A stretch of 64,000 bases of DNA, taken from assembly GCF_014636865.1 (NCBI RefSeq), contig NZ_BMER01000001.1, positions 546,718 through 610,717 on the forward strand, given 5' to 3'. Origin of the DNA: Parapedobacter pyrenivorans. Lineage in GTDB: Bacteria > Bacteroidota > Bacteroidia > Sphingobacteriales > Sphingobacteriaceae. Below, piece after piece: positions 12,062 through 20,208 of the stretch (the first letter of the stretch is position 1; each line of letters begins with the position of its first letter). Both the position numbers and the translations under genes were made by a program. A model generated the notes under the pieces. That model did not search any database, was not told where the DNA came from, and saw only the letters and a program-made list of their open reading frames with translations.

Positions 12062-13615
12062 ATGGGCAATAGGAAGATAGAAATCATGGACACAACACTG
12101 CGCGATGGTGAACAAACCTCGGGCGTGTCGTTCTCGGTTTCAGAAAAACTAACCATCGCTCAGTTGCTCTTGGAAGAACTTCGGGTAGACCGAGTAGAAG
12201 TTGCGTCGGCACGGGTGTCACAAGGCGAATTGGACTGTGTGAAAGCCGTTGCCGCTTGGGCTGCCGATAACGGATGTTTGGACCGCATTGAAGTACTCGC
12301 GTTCGTCGATAACGGCCTATCAATCGGGTGGATGGAACAGGCGGGCGTCCGGGTGCAAAACCTGCTGACCAAAGGCTCGCTCAACCACCTGACCCATCAA
12401 TTGCGGAAGACTCCGCAGCAACACTTCGACGAAATTGCCACGGTTATCGATCTGGCTGCAAAAAAAGGAATTCGAAGCAACGTATACCTGGAAGACTGGA
12501 GTAACGGCATGCGCCACTCCCCGGAGTATGTACTGCAATACCTCGATTTTCTGGCGCTGCAGCCTATCGACCGCATCATGCTGCCCGACACCCTTGGCGT
12601 ACTTACACCTACGGAAACAGCGGCTTTCATCGGCACATTGCGGGCGCGCTATCCGCAGATTCATCTCGATTTCCATGCGCACAACGATTATGACCTCGGT
12701 ACCGCAAATGTTTTGGAAGCGGTAAAAGCCGGCATTGATGGATTACACCTGACCGTAAACGGAATGGGCGAACGGGCCGGGAATGCGCCATTGGCAAGTG
12801 CCGTTGCGGCCATCAATGATTTGTTGGATGATGCCGAAGTAAGCATCAAGGAGTCAGCTATCTACACGGTAAGCAAGCTTGTGGAAAATTTTTCGGGGGT
12901 ACGGATACCTACCAACAAGCCGATCGTCGGGGATAATGTCTTCACCCAGACCGCGGGCATCCATGCAGATGGCGACAACAAAAACAACCTGTATTTCAAT
13001 GACCTGCTTCCCGAACGCTTTGGCCGCAAACGCAAATATGCGCTGGGAAAAACGTCGGGTAAAGCCAACATCGAAAAAAACCTGCAGGAACTTGGCCTCA
13101 AGCTGAACGAAGAAGACCTGAAAAAAGTAACCCAACGGGTTATCGAACTTGGCGATAAGAAGGAAAACGTAACCACTGAAGACCTACCCTACATTATATC
13201 GGATGTGCTGGCCAACAACGTGCACGAAGAGCAGATTTCCGTAGAATCCTACGTACTCACACACGCCAAGGGTCTCCGTCCATCAGCAACGATAGCTGTG
13301 CGGATAAACGGCAAACTATTTGAAGAACATGCACAGGGAGACGGCCAGTTTGACGCGTTTATGAATGCGCTGACCATGGCTTATTCCAAAAACGACATCC
13401 GCCTACCGGGTTTGATCGACTATAACGTCCGTATAGCCCCCGGAAGCAGTTCGGATGCGCTTTGCGAAACCACGATTACCTGGCAAGCCGGAAAACGGAC
13501 GTTTTCGACACGCGGGCTCGATTCGGATCAAACGGTATCTGCGATCAAGGCTACCCAAAAAATGCTTAATGCGATAAGGCAAGAGACGCGGGGCACTCGG
13601 CCAGAGCCAGTATGA
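12062..13615 (+). CDS. cimA: Citramalate-synthase-like enzyme (LeuA/CimA family)
   Basis: Probably condenses acetyl-CoA with pyruvate to (R)-citramalate, a threonine-independent entry to isoleucine. It has 517 residues: TIM barrel plus a C-terminal LeuA-type regulatory domain. The sequence follows the Leptospira CimA type very closely (VDRVEVASARVS, NLLTKGSLNHL, NVYLEDWSNGMR). The pocket residues known from that enzyme are all kept: Arg14, Asp15, Leu79, Leu102, Tyr142, Glu144, Thr177, His301, Asp303, Asn309, Leu310 and Tyr311, each shifted by one or two from the Leptospira numbering. Automatic annotation may call it a second 2-isopropylmalate synthase. The ATG at 12062 (MGNRKIEIMD) is preferred over an in-frame start at 11981 inside leuD. 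LeuC/LeuD and LeuB are the enzymes that would process citramalate further. Confidence 0.75.
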   Translation: MGNRKIEIMDTTLRDGEQTSGVSFSVSEKLTIAQLLLEELRVDRVEVASARVSQGELDCVKAVAAWAADNGCLDRIEVLAFVDNGLSIGWMEQAGVRVQNLLTKGSLNHLTHQLRKTPQQHFDEIATVIDLAAKKGIRSNVYLEDWSNGMRHSPEYVLQYLDFLALQPIDRIMLPDTLGVLTPTETAAFIGTLRARYPQIHLDFHAHNDYDLGTANVLEAVKAGIDGLHLTVNGMGERAGNAPLASAVAAINDLLDDAEVSIKESAIYTVSKLVENFSGVRIPTNKPIVGDNVFTQTAGIHADGDNKNNLYFNDLLPERFGRKRKYALGKTSGKANIEKNLQELGLKLNEEDLKKVTQRVIELGDKKENVTTEDLPYIISDVLANNVHEEQISVESYVLTHAKGLRPSATIAVRINGKLFEEHAQGDGQFDAFMNALTMAYSKNDIRLPGLIDYNVRIAPGSSSDALCETTITWQAGKRTFSTRGLDSDQTVSAIKATQKMLNAIRQETRGTRPEPV

Positions 13616-13651
13616 ATTTAAATTTTCACTTTTGACTATTAACTTTACAAC

Positions 13652-14743
13652 ATGGAATTAAATATAGCGCTTTTAGCGGGCGACGGAATCGGCCCTGAAG
13701 TAGTTGGACAAGCCGTAAAAGTGGTGGATGCAGTAGCCGTAAAATTCGGCCATCAGGTAAATTGGACCTCCGGACTGACGGGAGCCGCTGCGATTGATGC
13801 GGTAGGCGATCCCTATCCGGATTCAACCCACGAGATCTGCATGGCGGCGGATGCCGTATTGTTTGGTGCCATCGGCCACCCCCGTTACGACAATGATCCC
13901 AAAGCCACTGTACGACCCGAACAGGGATTATTGAAAATGCGGAAAAAGCTCGGCCTTTTTGCCAACGTACGGCCTACCTTTACATTCCCCTCTCTGATCG
14001 ATAATTCGCCACTGAAAAGGGAGCGCATCGAAGGTACAGACTTGATTATCCTCCGGGAGCTTACCGGCGGCATCTACTTCGGCGAACGAGGCCGTAAGGA
14101 CGATGGCAATACCGCTTTCGACACCTGTACCTATACACGTGAAGAGGTGCAGCGCTTAGCGAAACTGGGATTTGAGATGGCGATGAGCCGGAGCAAGAAG
14201 CTATGCTGCGTAGACAAGGCGAATGTATTGGAAAGCTCTCGCCTGTGGCGGGAAACCGTACAGGATATGGAAAAGGACTTTCCCGAAGTGCAAGTGAGCT
14301 ATGAGTTTGTGGATGCAGTGGCCATGCGCTTGGTGCAGTGGCCAAGTGCCTATGATGTGCTGATTACCGAAAACCTATTCGGTGATATCCTTACCGACGA
14401 GGCATCGGTCATTTCCGGTTCCATGGGGTTGATGCCATCTTCATCGATCGGCGTCCACACTTCGCTGTTTGAACCGATACATGGCTCTTACCCACAGGCT
14501 GCAGGTAAAGACATCGCTAATCCGTTGGCTACCGTACTTTCTGCGGCCATGATGTTCGAAGATGCATTCGGCCTAAAGGACGAAGCGGCACTCATCCGTA
14601 CCATCGTAAACCAGTCATTGGCCGAAGGAATCGTGACGGAAGATCTGGCGGGAAAAAACAAGGCCTATAAGACCAGTGAGGTGGGCGATTGGCTGGCCGC
14701 GCAAGTGGGCCAGGTGGAAGCGGCTGCAACCCCGGCTCCATGA
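13652..14743 (+). CDS. leuB: 3-Isopropylmalate dehydrogenase
   Basis: NAD-dependent oxidative decarboxylation of 3-isopropylmalate (and of 3-methylmalate in the citramalate route). It has 363 residues with ALLAGDGIGPEV at the N-terminus, the substrate/metal segments RELTGGIYFG and ITENLFGDILTDEAS, and the NAD-site FEPIHGSYPQAAGKDIANP with the isopropylmalate-type GS. The C-terminal tail is Ala/Pro-rich. The stop overlaps the start of ilvA as ATGA (14740-14743), which suggests translational coupling. Confidence 0.95.
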   Translation: MELNIALLAGDGIGPEVVGQAVKVVDAVAVKFGHQVNWTSGLTGAAAIDAVGDPYPDSTHEICMAADAVLFGAIGHPRYDNDPKATVRPEQGLLKMRKKLGLFANVRPTFTFPSLIDNSPLKRERIEGTDLIILRELTGGIYFGERGRKDDGNTAFDTCTYTREEVQRLAKLGFEMAMSRSKKLCCVDKANVLESSRLWRETVQDMEKDFPEVQVSYEFVDAVAMRLVQWPSAYDVLITENLFGDILTDEASVISGSMGLMPSSSIGVHTSLFEPIHGSYPQAAGKDIANPLATVLSAAMMFEDAFGLKDEAALIRTIVNQSLAEGIVTEDLAGKNKAYKTSEVGDWLAAQVGQVEAAATPAP

Positions 14744-15972
14744 AGCATCGCGCTGAGGCAGCGGCAGAACGTTTGAAAGGGGTTGTGACCCACACCCCTT
14801 TGCAATACAACCTGCGGCTTTCTGAAAAATACGGGGCAGCTGTATACCTCAAACGGGAGGACCTGCAGGTAGTCCGTTCGTATAAGTTGCGGGGCGCGTT
14901 TAATAAAATAAACAAACTTACGGAAGCCGAACGTACCAAAGGCGTGGTATGTGCCAGTGCAGGGAACCATGCCCAGGGGGTGGCTTTTTCGTGCAAGCGG
15001 CTTGGTATCAACGGCGTGATATTCATGCCAGGCCCCACCCCTCGTCAGAAAATCAGTCAAACCGAAATGTTCGGCAATGGCCGTATCGAAATCATCCTGA
15101 CAGGCGATACGTTTGACGATTGCCAGCAGTCTGCCCTGGCATATTGTGCCGAACACGGCATGACCTTTATCCATCCATTTGATGACCCGGACATCATCGA
15201 AGGGCAGGGTACCGTGGGGGTGGAAATCCTCCAGGATGAACCCGATACCGACATCGTCATTATTCCGATCGGCGGAGGCGGACTGGTGTCCGGCGTGGGG
15301 AGCTATTTCAGGGAAGCCAAACCGGGAATCACGGTCTATGGCGTGGAACCCCAAGGGGCACCTTCGATGAAAGCGGCTTTGGAACATGGCGCACCGATAA
15401 CGCTCCATGAAATCAACCGTTTCGTAGACGGCGCAGCCGTGAAACGTATCGGTGACCTCACCTATCAATATAGCAGGGAACTACTGCGTGATGTACAACT
15501 TATCCCAGAAGGCAAGATATGCACCACCATCCTCGAATTATATAATAAGGATGCCATTGTAGCGGAGCCCGCCGGGGCACTCGCCGTTGCAGCGCTCGAT
15601 TTCTACGCTGACGAGATTAAAGGCAAAAAAGTGGCATGTATCATAAGCGGTGGAAATAACGATATCGACCGCATGGGCGAAATCAAAGAGCTCTCGCTAT
15701 TGTATGAAGGATTGAAGCATTACTTTATCGTCCGCTTTCCACAGCGCCCGGGGGCACTTAAACTATTCGTCAACGATGTATTGGGGCCTAATGATGATAT
15801 CACCCGTTTCGAATTCATCAAAAAGACACAGCGCGAGCGGGGGCCTGCGCTAGTAGGCGTTGAATTGCAAAAAGCTACCGATTACACCGCTTTGGTGGAG
15901 CGTATGCGTAAACACCGCTTTGACTTCAAGGAAGTGAACAGTGATCAAACATTATTTGAATACCTCATCTGA
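14740..15972 (+). CDS. ilvA: Threonine deaminase (short, single regulatory domain type)
   Basis: Converts threonine to 2-oxobutanoate and ammonia, the usual first step to isoleucine; PLP enzyme. It has 410 residues, similar to the B. subtilis type and shorter than E. coli IlvA (514). The PLP lysine is Lys49 in VVRSYKLRGAFNK; SAGNHAQGVA and the glycine loop IGGGGLVSGVGS bind the cofactor. One ACT-like domain fills the last 85 residues (HYFIVRFPQRPGALKLF and on), so isoleucine control may be simpler than in the two-domain enzymes. It starts at ATG 14740 in a 4-base overlap with leuB. It is the last gene of the cluster. Confidence 0.93.
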   Translation: MKHRAEAAAERLKGVVTHTPLQYNLRLSEKYGAAVYLKREDLQVVRSYKLRGAFNKINKLTEAERTKGVVCASAGNHAQGVAFSCKRLGINGVIFMPGPTPRQKISQTEMFGNGRIEIILTGDTFDDCQQSALAYCAEHGMTFIHPFDDPDIIEGQGTVGVEILQDEPDTDIVIIPIGGGGLVSGVGSYFREAKPGITVYGVEPQGAPSMKAALEHGAPITLHEINRFVDGAAVKRIGDLTYQYSRELLRDVQLIPEGKICTTILELYNKDAIVAEPAGALAVAALDFYADEIKGKKVACIISGGNNDIDRMGEIKELSLLYEGLKHYFIVRFPQRPGALKLFVNDVLGPNDDITRFEFIKKTQRERGPALVGVELQKATDYTALVERMRKHRFDFKEVNSDQTLFEYLI

Positions 15973-16333
15973 AGGCGGCAGGCAAACCTGCAAAAATAAC
16001 AAGGCTTCATGAGCGGTTTAGGCCATAGCGGATACGTATATCAATTAACATACCGAAACCGTTCAAAAATTATCCACCACAGCAACTTATCGTCGAGTTT
16101 TATTTTCGCAAACAACTATTTATCAATAGATTAATACCACTTACACTTACATGAATTATCCACAATGTGTATAATTCAACATCTGTTGATAACAATTCTT
16201 ACCGTCCTGAAATTAAATAGCTGATATTTGTTCAAGGCTACAACTTACCAACCGACGCGACTAAAAATTATCGGGATCTACCGGGAAACATTCGGCGGCC
16301 GATTGGTATTGAACATTTAAAAATCTTATTGCT
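15973..16333. other. 361-base intergenic region between ilvA and the nrd genes
   Basis: No gene is seen. Just after ilvA there is a small GCAGG-CAAA-CCTGC hairpin without a T-tract. The middle holds the DnaA-box-like cluster described separately, and the last 130 bases are AT-rich leader. No clear TAnnTTTG promoter was found; GATATTTG near 16223 is one mismatch away but has no TTG partner. Confidence 0.6.
16070..16192. promoter_or_regulatory. Cluster of DnaA-box-like 9-mers upstream of nrd
   Basis: TTATCCACC (16070-16078, one mismatch), TTATCCACA (16156-16164, exact to the classical R1 box) and, inverted one base later, TGTGTATAA (16166-16174, complement TTATACACA, also consensus). TGTTGATAA follows at 16184-16192 (complement TTATCAACA, one mismatch). 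The two central boxes form a near-perfect 23-base palindrome that could also be a dimeric repressor site. DnaA regulates nrdAB in E. coli; here the link is inferred from position. Confidence 0.55.
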
Positions 16334-16567
16334 ATGACGCGGATTATTAAGTTTGAAAAAAATGACTGTGCACCCTGCAATCAAGTGTCTGAGTTTCTCG
16401 ACCGCAGAGGTATCTCGTATGAAAAAGTAAATCCGTTTGATAAACCGGAACTGGCCATCCAATATAAAGTACGTACCGTCCCCACGGTTATCGTCCTTAA
16501 CCAGGATCAGGAAACCCAACGTATCATTGGGTTTAAGCCGGAAGAATTATCGGCACTGACGATGTAA
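16334..16567 (+). CDS. nrdH: NrdH-like small thioredoxin/glutaredoxin
   Basis: A 77-residue thioredoxin-fold protein. The redox motif is Cys12-Ala-Pro-Cys15, followed by the cis-proline segment VRTVPTVIVLN near residue 50. This size and the position ahead of nrdI, nrdE and nrdF fit the electron donor of a class Ib ribonucleotide reductase. The motif CAPC differs from the common NrdH CVQC/CMQC, so a general thioredoxin-like protein is also possible. Translation probably starts at the only nearby ATG, 16334. Confidence 0.7.
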   Translation: MTRIIKFEKNDCAPCNQVSEFLDRRGISYEKVNPFDKPELAIQYKVRTVPTVIVLNQDQETQRIIGFKPEELSALTM

Positions 16568-16619
16568 TAGCCGTCGAAGCCTCAAAACACCTGCAATACA
16601 GGTTACTAAAAAATAAAAG

Positions 16620-16644
16620 GAACCCCCTCGATACGTGGGGGTTC
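16620..16644 (+). other. Hairpin between nrdH-like gene and nrdI
   Basis: Arms GAACCCCC (16620-16627) and GGGGGTTC (16637-16644) form a perfect 8-bp GC-rich stem with a 9-base loop, 22 bases before the nrdI ATG. There is no T-tract downstream on the plus strand, so it is not a clear terminator. It may adjust the relative level of nrdH and nrdI mRNA. A weaker stem ACCTG-CAATA-CAGGT lies just upstream. Confidence 0.5.
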
Positions 16645-16665
16645 AGCATCTAAAAGGTTTGCAAC

Positions 16666-17079
16666 ATGGAGTGGATATATTATGACAGCAAAACGGGCAA
16701 CGTGGAGCGGTTCATGCAGAAAGTGGCTGAGCTGACCGGATGGTCTGTTTGTAAAATCCAGCCCGACATGGATGCGGTGCAAGAAGGGCATTTGGTAACC
16801 TTTACCACCCGATTCGGGGAGGTACCCGAAACCACAAAGCGCTTCCTGCACCATGCGAGTCCGTATCTCCTTTCCGTATCTTCAAGCGGAAACCGAAATT
16901 GGGGACAGAATTTCGCCATTGCCGGAGACAAGATTGCAACCGAATACGGTATACCGTTGGCTTTAAAGTTTGAGCTATCGGGAACCAACGAAGACATCAA
17001 TGAATTTATCGCCATTATTAAAGCAAGGAGACACCATGGTAACAAACGAGGTAGCAAAGAGCTGGATTTTGCTCAATAA
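16666..17079 (+). CDS. nrdI: NrdI flavodoxin-like protein
   Basis: An FMN protein that supplies the oxidant needed to assemble the Mn(III)2-tyrosyl radical of NrdF. It has 137 residues. The phosphate loop is YYDSKTGNVERF near the N-terminus; FTTRFGEVPE and SSSGNRNWGQNF correspond to the flavin-flanking loops, and FELSGTNEDI is the typical NrdI C-terminal motif. The last 44 bases overlap the start of nrdE in another frame, so its C-terminal tail (RRHHGNKRGSKELDFAQ) is coded by bases that also code for the NrdE N-terminus. Confidence 0.92.
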   Translation: MEWIYYDSKTGNVERFMQKVAELTGWSVCKIQPDMDAVQEGHLVTFTTRFGEVPETTKRFLHHASPYLLSVSSSGNRNWGQNFAIAGDKIATEYGIPLALKFELSGTNEDINEFIAIIKARRHHGNKRGSKELDFAQ

Positions 17080-19141
17080 CGAAATCATGATCAAACATGA
17101 GGAGGAATTTAGCCTGCACAAGGACAAAGAGGCCGTGCGCGCTTATTTCCTGGAGTATGTCAACAAAAACACCGTTTTCTTTTACACGCTGAAGGAAAAG
17201 ATAGATTACCTCATCGAAAACAACTACTACATTAATTTCTATGAGTGGTTTACGTTTGAGGAGATGGAAAAGGTGTATGATTTCATTGCCTCGAAAAAAT
17301 TCCGGTTTGCCTCTTTCATGAGCGCTTTCAAGTTTTTCCAAAGCTATGCGCTCCGTGATGACTCCGGTGAAAAATTCCTTGAACGCTATGAAGACCGTGT
17401 AGCCGCTGTATCGCTGTTCCTTGCCCGTCAGGGTGGAGTAGAACATGCCCTGCAATACGCAGAGCTGTTGATCAACCAGGAGTACCAGCCCGCTACACCT
17501 ACTTTCCTCAATGCAGGCAAAAAGCGTTCCGGGGAATTGGTATCGTGCTTCCTCGATGAAATCGGTGATAACCTCAACGGCATCGGTTACGCGGTGGATT
17601 CAGCGATGAAGCTGTCGTCTATCGGCGGTGGGGTGTCATTCAACATTTCCAAAATCCGGGCCCGCGGCGAAGCCATCAAAGGCGTTGAAGGGCGTGCTGG
17701 CGGCGTACTGCCCATCATGAAAATCCTTGAGGACACCTTTTCTTATGCCAACCAATTGGGCCAACGCCCGGGGGCAGGGGCAGTGTACCTCAATATTTTC
17801 CATTCGGACATCGAGGAATTCCTCGATTGCAAGAAAATCAACGTGGACGAAAAGGTTCGCATCAAATCCCTCTCCATTGGTGTGATTGTTCCCGATAAAT
17901 TCATGGAATTGGCCACCAAAGACGAACCCTGCTACCTGATTCATCCGCATACGGTGATGCAGGAATATGGCAAATACCTCGATGAGCTGGATATGGACGA
18001 AATGTACGACGAACTCATCACCAATCCCAAAATAAAGAAACGCAAGATCAATGCCCGCCACCTGTTGGTGAAGATCGCCCAGACCCAGAAGGAAAGCGGC
18101 TATCCTTACATTTTCTTCAAGGAAAATGCCAACCGCCAACATGCCCTGAACGGTGTCGGTAAAGTCAAATTTTCCAATCTCTGTACGGAAATCATGCAGG
18201 TTTCCGAGGTATCGGATATCAACATCTACGGACAGGAAGATACCATCCGCTACGGCATTTCTTGCAACCTGGGTTCGCTCAATATTGCCACCGTTATGGA
18301 TAACAAGCGGGTAGAACAAGCCGTCAAAACAGCGATGCGTGCACTCACCATGGTATCCGATGTAACAGACATCGCCATGGTGCCATCCATCCAAAAGGCC
18401 AACCGCGAATTGCACAGCGTAGGCTTAGGGGCGATGAATCTGCATGGATACCTCGCTAAGAATTTCATCATGTACGAAAGCGAGGAAGCGTTGGATTTTG
18501 CCAACGTATTCTTCATGATGGTCAACTATTATTCCCTCCAAGCTTCCATGGAGATTGCCCGTGAGCGAAAGGAAACGTTCAACGGTTTTGAGAAATCAGC
18601 TTATGCCGATGGCTCGTATTTTGACAAATATATCAACCGCGATTACTTCCCAACCACCATCAAAGTGAGCGAATTGTTTGCTGGTATTGCTATACCGACG
18701 ATGGAAGATTGGAAAGTATTGAAGCAACAGGTACACGAACACGGTATATATCACGCATACCGTATAGCCATTGCCCCCAACCAATCGACGTCATACATCA
18801 TGAATGCTACAGCATCGGTGATGCCGATTGTGGATACCATCGAGGTGCGCGAATATGGCGATAGCACCACCTATTACCCGATGCCGTATCTCACCAATGA
18901 AAATTACTTCTACTATAAATCGGCATATGATATGGATCAGATGAAGGTATTGCGGCTGGTCTCTGTCATCCAACGGCACGTAGATCAGGGAATATCCACC
19001 ATCCTGCATACCAACTCCAAGGATAATACCCGGGATTTGGCCAAGTACTACATCTATGGACATAAAGTGGGATTGAAATCGTTATACTACACGCGGACCC
19101 GCAAATCTACCATTGACGAGTGTGTCTCGTGCTCAGCATAG
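17036..19141 (+). CDS. nrdE: Class Ib ribonucleotide reductase, alpha subunit
   Basis: Reduces ribonucleoside diphosphates. It has 701 residues and no N-terminal ATP-cone, as expected for class Ib. Active-site residues visible: Cys171 (LVSCFLDE) and Cys410 (GISCNLGS) as the reducible pair, Asn381/Cys383/Glu385 in SNLCTEIM with Cys383 as the thiyl site, and the C-terminal shuttle cysteines 696 and 699 (DECVSCSA). ATG 17036 was chosen because AAGGAG at 17025-17030 is a strong Shine-Dalgarno, rare in this window, and the protein start fits the family. The longer frame from 16970 runs inside nrdI. nrdF follows after 58 bases. Confidence 0.95.
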   Translation: MVTNEVAKSWILLNNEIMIKHEEEFSLHKDKEAVRAYFLEYVNKNTVFFYTLKEKIDYLIENNYYINFYEWFTFEEMEKVYDFIASKKFRFASFMSAFKFFQSYALRDDSGEKFLERYEDRVAAVSLFLARQGGVEHALQYAELLINQEYQPATPTFLNAGKKRSGELVSCFLDEIGDNLNGIGYAVDSAMKLSSIGGGVSFNISKIRARGEAIKGVEGRAGGVLPIMKILEDTFSYANQLGQRPGAGAVYLNIFHSDIEEFLDCKKINVDEKVRIKSLSIGVIVPDKFMELATKDEPCYLIHPHTVMQEYGKYLDELDMDEMYDELITNPKIKKRKINARHLLVKIAQTQKESGYPYIFFKENANRQHALNGVGKVKFSNLCTEIMQVSEVSDINIYGQEDTIRYGISCNLGSLNIATVMDNKRVEQAVKTAMRALTMVSDVTDIAMVPSIQKANRELHSVGLGAMNLHGYLAKNFIMYESEEALDFANVFFMMVNYYSLQASMEIARERKETFNGFEKSAYADGSYFDKYINRDYFPTTIKVSELFAGIAIPTMEDWKVLKQQVHEHGIYHAYRIAIAPNQSTSYIMNATASVMPIVDTIEVREYGDSTTYYPMPYLTNENYFYYKSAYDMDQMKVLRLVSVIQRHVDQGISTILHTNSKDNTRDLAKYYIYGHKVGLKSLYYTRTRKSTIDECVSCSA

Positions 19142-19199
19142 GAAATATTGCTTCGTATTCTTGTCTAACATCAAATTTACCCATTTAACCCCCGCAAAT

Positions 19200-20183
19200 A
19201 TGAAACAATATAAAGCCGTCAACTGGAACGAACCTGAAAATGATTACGCCCTGATGTTCTGGGAACAGAACATCAAACAATTCTGGATCGATACAGAATA
19301 CATCCCCTCCAAGGATATCGACAGTTGGAAAGCCCTTTCTCCGGAGATGCGGGAATGCTATAAAAAGGCATTGGGCGGCCTGACACTGCTTGATACCCTG
19401 CAAAGCCATACCGGAATGCCGAAAATCATGGATCACATCGATTCACTGCAAAACAAATCGGTACTGGCCTACATGTGCATGATGGAAGCAATCCATGCGA
19501 AATCCTACTCGACCATCTTTACCACGGTAGCGACCTCACGGGATATTGAAGACATTTTCCATTGGGTGCAAAACAACAAGTATTTACAGTTTAAAGCATC
19601 CATGATTGATAAATACTACCGTAAACTGGCCGAAACGGACATCAGTAAAGAAGACCTTTTCATGGGGTTGTGTGCTTCGGTATTTCTGGAATCTTTCCTG
19701 TTTTATAGCGGGTTCTTCATTCCATTATGGCTATGCGGGCAAGGACACATGGTAGCCAGTGCGGATATCATCAAGAAAATCGTGGCAGACGAATCCATTC
19801 ACGGTGTATTTGTTGGACTGCTGGCGCAAGACGTATACAAAAAACTACCCCATCCCGAGAAGGCTAAAGAAAAGCTCTTAGCGTTGCTTAACGAACTTTA
19901 TGAAAATGAGCTTAAGTACACCGAGGAAATCTATACCGAAGTGGGTCTTACTGCAGAGGTGAAAGAGTACGTGCGCTACAATGCAAATAAAGCGCTCATG
20001 AATCTGGGATTCGAACCGATTTTCGAGGTTAAGCGCGTAAATCCCATTGTGATGAACGGTCTCAATGTAGAAACCACCCAACATGATTTCTTCTCCAAGA
20101 AATCGACCAACTACGAGAAATCGATGGAAATCGTTCATCTTAGGGATGAGGATTTCGTGATGGATACATCAATTGCGATATAA
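19200..20183 (+). CDS. nrdF: Class Ib ribonucleotide reductase, beta subunit
   Basis: Carries the dimetal centre and tyrosyl radical used by NrdE. It has 327 residues. Metal ligands can be assigned as Asp65, Glu96, His99, Glu164, Glu198 and His201, with the radical tyrosine Tyr103 in EAIHAKSYSTIF, so it is a canonical radical-bearing subunit and not a Tyr-less variant. The nearby nrdI indicates the manganese form. ATG 19200 is preferred; an in-frame start at 19113 would lie within nrdE. The gene ends just before a strong bidirectional terminator. Confidence 0.95.
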   Translation: MKQYKAVNWNEPENDYALMFWEQNIKQFWIDTEYIPSKDIDSWKALSPEMRECYKKALGGLTLLDTLQSHTGMPKIMDHIDSLQNKSVLAYMCMMEAIHAKSYSTIFTTVATSRDIEDIFHWVQNNKYLQFKASMIDKYYRKLAETDISKEDLFMGLCASVFLESFLFYSGFFIPLWLCGQGHMVASADIIKKIVADESIHGVFVGLLAQDVYKKLPHPEKAKEKLLALLNELYENELKYTEEIYTEVGLTAEVKEYVRYNANKALMNLGFEPIFEVKRVNPIVMNGLNVETTQHDFFSKKSTNYEKSMEIVHLRDEDFVMDTSIAI

Positions 20184-20207
20184 AAAAGGGGCTTTCGCCC
20201 CTTTTTT
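20182..20207. terminator. Bidirectional intrinsic terminator
   Basis: AAAAAAGGGGC, loop TTTC, GCCCCTTTTTT. The stem has a T-tract on either strand and serves both nrdF (+) and the converging TonB-receptor gene (-). Confidence 0.92.
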
Positions 20208-20208
20208 G

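Noticed and set aside
16070-16192. Chromosomal replication origin
   Set aside because: DnaA-like boxes are few, there is no dnaA, gidA or rpmH nearby, and the region lies between biosynthetic operons; regulation of nrd is more likely.
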